Assembly: GCA_027625915.1 (NCBI GenBank)
Contig: JANTQA010000033.1
Coordinates: 3,038,001 to 3,102,000 of the forward strand
Reading direction: 5' to 3'
DNA length: 64,000 bases
Source of the DNA: Anaeramoeba flamelloides
Taxonomy: Eukaryota; Metamonada; Anaeramoebidae
Part shown: positions 60,501-64,000 of the stretch, in pieces
Numbering within the stretch: the stretch's first letter is position 1
Layout: every line of letters starts with the position of its first letter
Notes under the pieces: generated by a model
What the model was told of the DNA's origin: nothing
The model's input: only the letters and a program-made list of their open reading frames with translations
The model's database searches: none
Made by a program: the position numbers and the translations under genes

Positions 60501-61491
60501 AATAATTATTTCTTTCTAAGAGGTTTATTCTTTATAAATATAATTAAAAGTATCAAAAAACAAGAGGTATTTTATTGTTGATAAAAATGTTTATTTTTGG
60601 GTTAATTGCTTTACTTTGATTAAAATTTGTCGATAGAATATTTTTTCTAAAAAAATTTTTTGATTTTTTTTTGAAATATTTTGATGAATACATATTGTTA
60701 ATAAATGCAAGAAGTTTACCACGTAATAAATATTAATATTTCACTTTATTTATTATTGTCAATTTAAGAATAGATAAACATAATTTTACAAAGAAATGAA
60801 AAAAAAAAGTACAATTTTTTTTTAAATAACCATAAATCATTTAAAAAACAACCTATTATTTGTAACAGAAAAAACGAATTTAATTTATTAAATTTACCTG
60901 GTTTTTTATTATATATAAATAAAAGATAATTTTTAATAAAAAATATTATTTCCGAGTATAAATAATTCTACGCAATCAGTGGAAAAAATATATAAAAATG
61001 TTTACAAATCAATTAAAAATACGAATTCTCTCACCTTATTTGTCTATCATAAAAATTTTACGTTAAAAAAATTTTAACTAGAATTTAACAGTATTTTTAT
61101 TAAACCATAGGATAAAAATTTTAATAAATTTCATTTAATAGTTTAAAAGATTTTATAGATAAAAAATGATTTATCAATAAAAATTTCAACAATTACAAAA
61201 ACAAAAAAAAAACTTCTAATAATTGTATATTTATTTTTAAAAACTGAAGTACTTTTCATGAAAATGAAAATTTCAATTTTTTTATTTTTTAAAAGATGCC
61301 TAATATCTGTAATTAGTACTGAAATTAAGTTTATAATTGTGACTATTTACAAACTATACCAATAAAAGAAATTTTAAATAAAATATGAAAAAATATGTAT
61401 ATTATACCGCAAAATAAATTGTTTTATCTTTTCAAAAGTTTTTTATTTTGAAATTATATTTTTGTATTTTCAAAGAAATTATCTAACAATT
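57552..61491. other. intergenic region after the ankyrin gene
   Basis: No supported gene. Around 57890-58640 a few broken frames (e.g. KLIPNRGKINLKFLIGVV) have a LINE-like flavour, too weak to call. A family A MITE lies at 59545-59742; the rest is A+T-rich. Confidence 0.4.
59545..59742. mobile_element. family A TA-flanked MITE, copy 6
   Basis: TA-CAGTCAGTTCCACTTTTAAG at the left; the right end is the inverse, more diverged (AAACCGACTG-TA). It is probably the oldest intact-looking copy after that at 5961. Confidence 0.85.
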
Positions 61492-64000
61492 TTACAATAT
61501 TATTCCAAAATCATCAACTTGTGCAATTTGGACAACTGCAATATGCTCGTTTAAAGTATCAGTTGCTATGAACTCTTTTTGGAAAAAGGGAAATATCTTT
61601 TCTCTAAATAAACAATTCAATTTAATATTTTCATGATGAATAAAAGCTTTTTTCTCGTTTTGAGAAGCAAATTGATAAAAATCTGTATTTCTAATTGGGG
61701 TATAATACAGGGCAATTTCAAAAGCAAAACTTTCAAAAAATTGCTGTTCAGATTTCCTTTCGGCTTCTATGCCAAGTTGTAGGATAAACATGGGCAAGGA
61801 TTTTAGATCTGGAAAATACTCTGGGATCAATACAGGTAATGTCCTAATTGTTTCATTTTTGCCAATTTTTAAAGAGAAATAATTTAATAATTCTTTTTTT
61901 TTCTATTGTATTAGATTTAATTTCCTTTTTATAATTTCTTTTTTGTCTCCATCACCTTTATTCCACCCACCAAATCTACTATTTAAACCCAGAGTTAACA
62001 TGGTATCCATGGAAATTCCATTTTTAATCTCGAAATATTTCAAATTATGACAATTTCTGAGGATATACTGATAAAGGAATTCGCGAACAAGTATTTCAAT
62101 ATCAAATAAATATAATCCAGACTGATATTGTATAAGTTCAAAATCTGCCTCAAGTATTGAAATTAGTGCCCCTTCCTTCAAAATTTTGGCTAATTGAGAA
62201 TTTTTAGGAGATTCAATATTTTGTCTGAGCGAGGTTAGAGTTTTGGGTTCAATTTTATTTTTGACTGATATTGCAAAAGAAGTTTTTTGATTTATGTTTT
62301 TTATCTTTTTGGGTTGTTTTTCAATTTGGTATGGTATTAATGTATTCTCATTATTTTTTTGTTGTTTGCTTGTGAATTCAAATTTTCTTTTTTGATTATC
62401 CAAATTGTTTTCGTTGTTCACACTCTCTTCTAGATTTTTATGCTGTGGTACATACTTGATCTTATTTGTTTGACTACTTTTCAGAGGATTTTTTTTTCAA
62501 AGAAATAGTTAAAAAAGAATTATCTTTTGATCTACTTTTATTGCTGTTTGTTTTTTTTCAGAACTATAGGGGATAAGGAGAAAGTACAAGAAGAAGAAGT
62601 CAGTAATGGTGAAGATACTAAAGAGGGCATTAACGATTTTGGGGAAGAAGATAAAGAAGGAGGGTTGGAGGGAATTCTTAAACCATTCAGATCTTTATTA
62701 TTTTTATTGTCAAAATTATTGTTATCTGTATTGTATGCTGATGTAGATCTTAATAAGGGTGACGATGAATTCTTTGGTGGCAATTCTTGTAATATTGGTG
62801 AAAAGGGAGAAAAAGGGCTTATAATCCGAATTTGTTCATTAGATTGTTGTGGTTTATTTTCATTTTTTTTGACTTGTTTTGCCGTATTTTTCTTTTTGAT
62901 ATTTTTTTTCAAAAGATCTTTTTCTTTTTTATCTTCTTCTTTTTCTTTTTCTTTTTCATTTTCCTTCCCCGTTTTCTTTTTTATTTTCGTTTTCCATTCT
63001 CTTTCCTTTTCTTTTAAATTGTTTAATTTTTCTTCTCTTTTGTTTTCTTTTTCTTTTTGATCTTCACATAAGTGATTCATCAAAAGTGTTTTTAGGTTGT
63101 TCATAATTGTTGCTAATATTAAATCTTCCTGTAAAAATTGTACTTGCTTTTTACTTGGATGAATATTGACATCAACACACTCAAGAGGAAGAATTAAATT
63201 CAAAAAAATACACGGGTGGTCTTTGGTTTTCAAGATCTCTTTATAGATTTTATTAATTTGAATTTTAATTTTCTTATTTTCCGCTAATCTCTGATTAATA
63301 AATAAAATAAAATTTGATTTTTTAATGTTTTTTCAAGAATCTTTTACCTTGTTAAAATAATTTAGATTGGACACACACCCTTCTAACTGTAACAAAAATG
63401 ATTGATCTATTATGGTATTAATTTGAAGATTTAAAAATGATTTTTGAACAAAGATCGAATAAATCTCTTGAATTCGCTCTAAACTATTAGCGTTAAAACT
63501 ATATTTACATATAAATAAAGGTAATTTTTTTTCTTCTTGTGTCACAATAAAGTTAACTTGTGGATTATTTATTGAATAACAGCGAACAATGTGGAGTATT
63601 TTCTGTGTTTCTTGGTTATTTTTTTGGAACGATCTTAAACGAGAGGGTTGGTTATAAAATAAATTTTCGATATCAATTTGAGTGCCAGGTATACTAGCAA
63701 CAGGAATAATCTTGATTTGATCATCTTGGTTTGTTTTCTTATCTTGTGATCTCGACTGAACCAATTCTCCATTCTTATACTCTGCTTTGTATCCTATTTG
63801 TGATCCCCTTGTTTGGGTGATTACAGTGATATGCGAAACATAAGAAATCGATGATAACGCTTCTCCCCGAAAGCCAAAAGTTGTGATCTTTTTTAAGTCT
63901 GAATATTTGCTGAGTTTGGAAGTCGTAAATCTTTCACACAGCCATTGTCAATCACTCTTAACATATTCATACCTTCCTTTTTTAGATGGATTTTGATATA
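61492..64000 (-). pseudogene. MLH1: MLH1 mismatch-repair homologue, disrupted
   Basis: Minus-strand pieces follow MLH1 in order. 64000-63349: ATPase domain with LRVIDNG, CERFTTSK, FGFRGEALSSIS, IENLFYNQPSR. ~63332-62560: FILFINQRLAEN, VDVNIHPSKKQVQFL, then a long Lys/Glu and Ser/Pro-rich linker. ~62460-61492: MLH1 C-terminal dimerisation domain with SGLYLFDIEILVREF, GGWNKGDGDKKEI, LNYFSLKIGKNETIRTLP, LPMFILQLGIEAE. MLH1 pairs with PMS-type partners in mismatch repair. Breaks seen: a short loss with frame change at ~63920 removes the residues between DNG and CERFTTSK (ATP motif II); TGA at 63335-63333; TAG at 61905-61903 in a block that aligns without gaps to human MLH1. The linker changes frame near 62470-62540, which an intron could explain. 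It ends QIAQVDDFGIIL instead of the usual FERC. The N-terminus is beyond the window. It is a pseudogene or a badly assembled gene. Confidence 0.78.

Noticed and set aside
61492-64000. Alternative genetic code (TAG or TGA as sense)
   Set aside because: Other long Gln- and Trp-containing genes use standard codons with no in-frame TAG/TGA; nonsense changes explain MLH1 better.
1-64000. tRNA and rRNA genes
   Set aside because: I looked for T-loop GGTTCRA-type sequences with pairing arms and for conserved rRNA words and found none I could support.

Overview
The window is a very A+T-rich stretch of a eukaryotic nuclear genome. It has spliced genes with GT-AG introns, TAA stops where a gene end is visible, proteins with long Lys/Asn/Glu/Gln tracts, and 2-17 kb of repeat-filled DNA between and inside genes. 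This suits a free-living protist. An Anaeramoeba-like or amoebozoan-like genome is my best guess from protein style and gene set (tau-tubulin-kinase-like, Stealth and ankyrin proteins), but that is inference only.

Layout. (1) 888-2111, minus strand: the first exon of a coiled-coil protein ending in the front half of a VPS9 Rab-GEF domain; the rest lies past the left edge or in 1-845. (2) 7079-18767, plus: a seven-exon CK1/TTBK-family kinase, assembled here across two introns of more than 3 kb. (3) 22090-26792, plus: a three-exon, 1411-residue coiled-coil protein whose N-terminus is a CM1 (centrosomin motif 1), the gamma-tubulin-complex binding motif. (4) 26793-41983: a gene desert with a 3.6 kb pyrimidine-rich higher-order repeat, a 12-bp minisatellite, and a large inverted-repeat element at TTAA sites. 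(5) 43424-44753, plus: a membrane-anchored Stealth-family phosphotransferase interrupted by one frameshift. (6) 44989-49540: a nested stack of DNA-transposon derivatives. (7) 53013-57551, plus: a two-exon ankyrin-repeat protein with an internal block duplication. (8) 61492-64000, minus: an MLH1 mismatch-repair homologue with several disabling changes, so probably a pseudogene unless the assembly is wrong.

Repeats dominate. I see a ~200 bp TA-flanked palindromic family (six copies), a ~370 bp inverted-repeat family (two copies, one split by later insertions), 1.3-1.7 kb inverted-repeat elements flanked by TTAA, a 1.03 kb TA-flanked element, LINE 3'-end fragments with a CxxC...H...C zinc-binding tail, and an unusual mosaic family built from interchangeable palindromic modules joined at GTTAG/CTAAC.

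The genes do not form one pathway. Two of them (a CM1 protein and a tau-tubulin-kinase-like kinase) point to microtubule organisation, and the VPS9 protein points to endosomal Rab5-type traffic.
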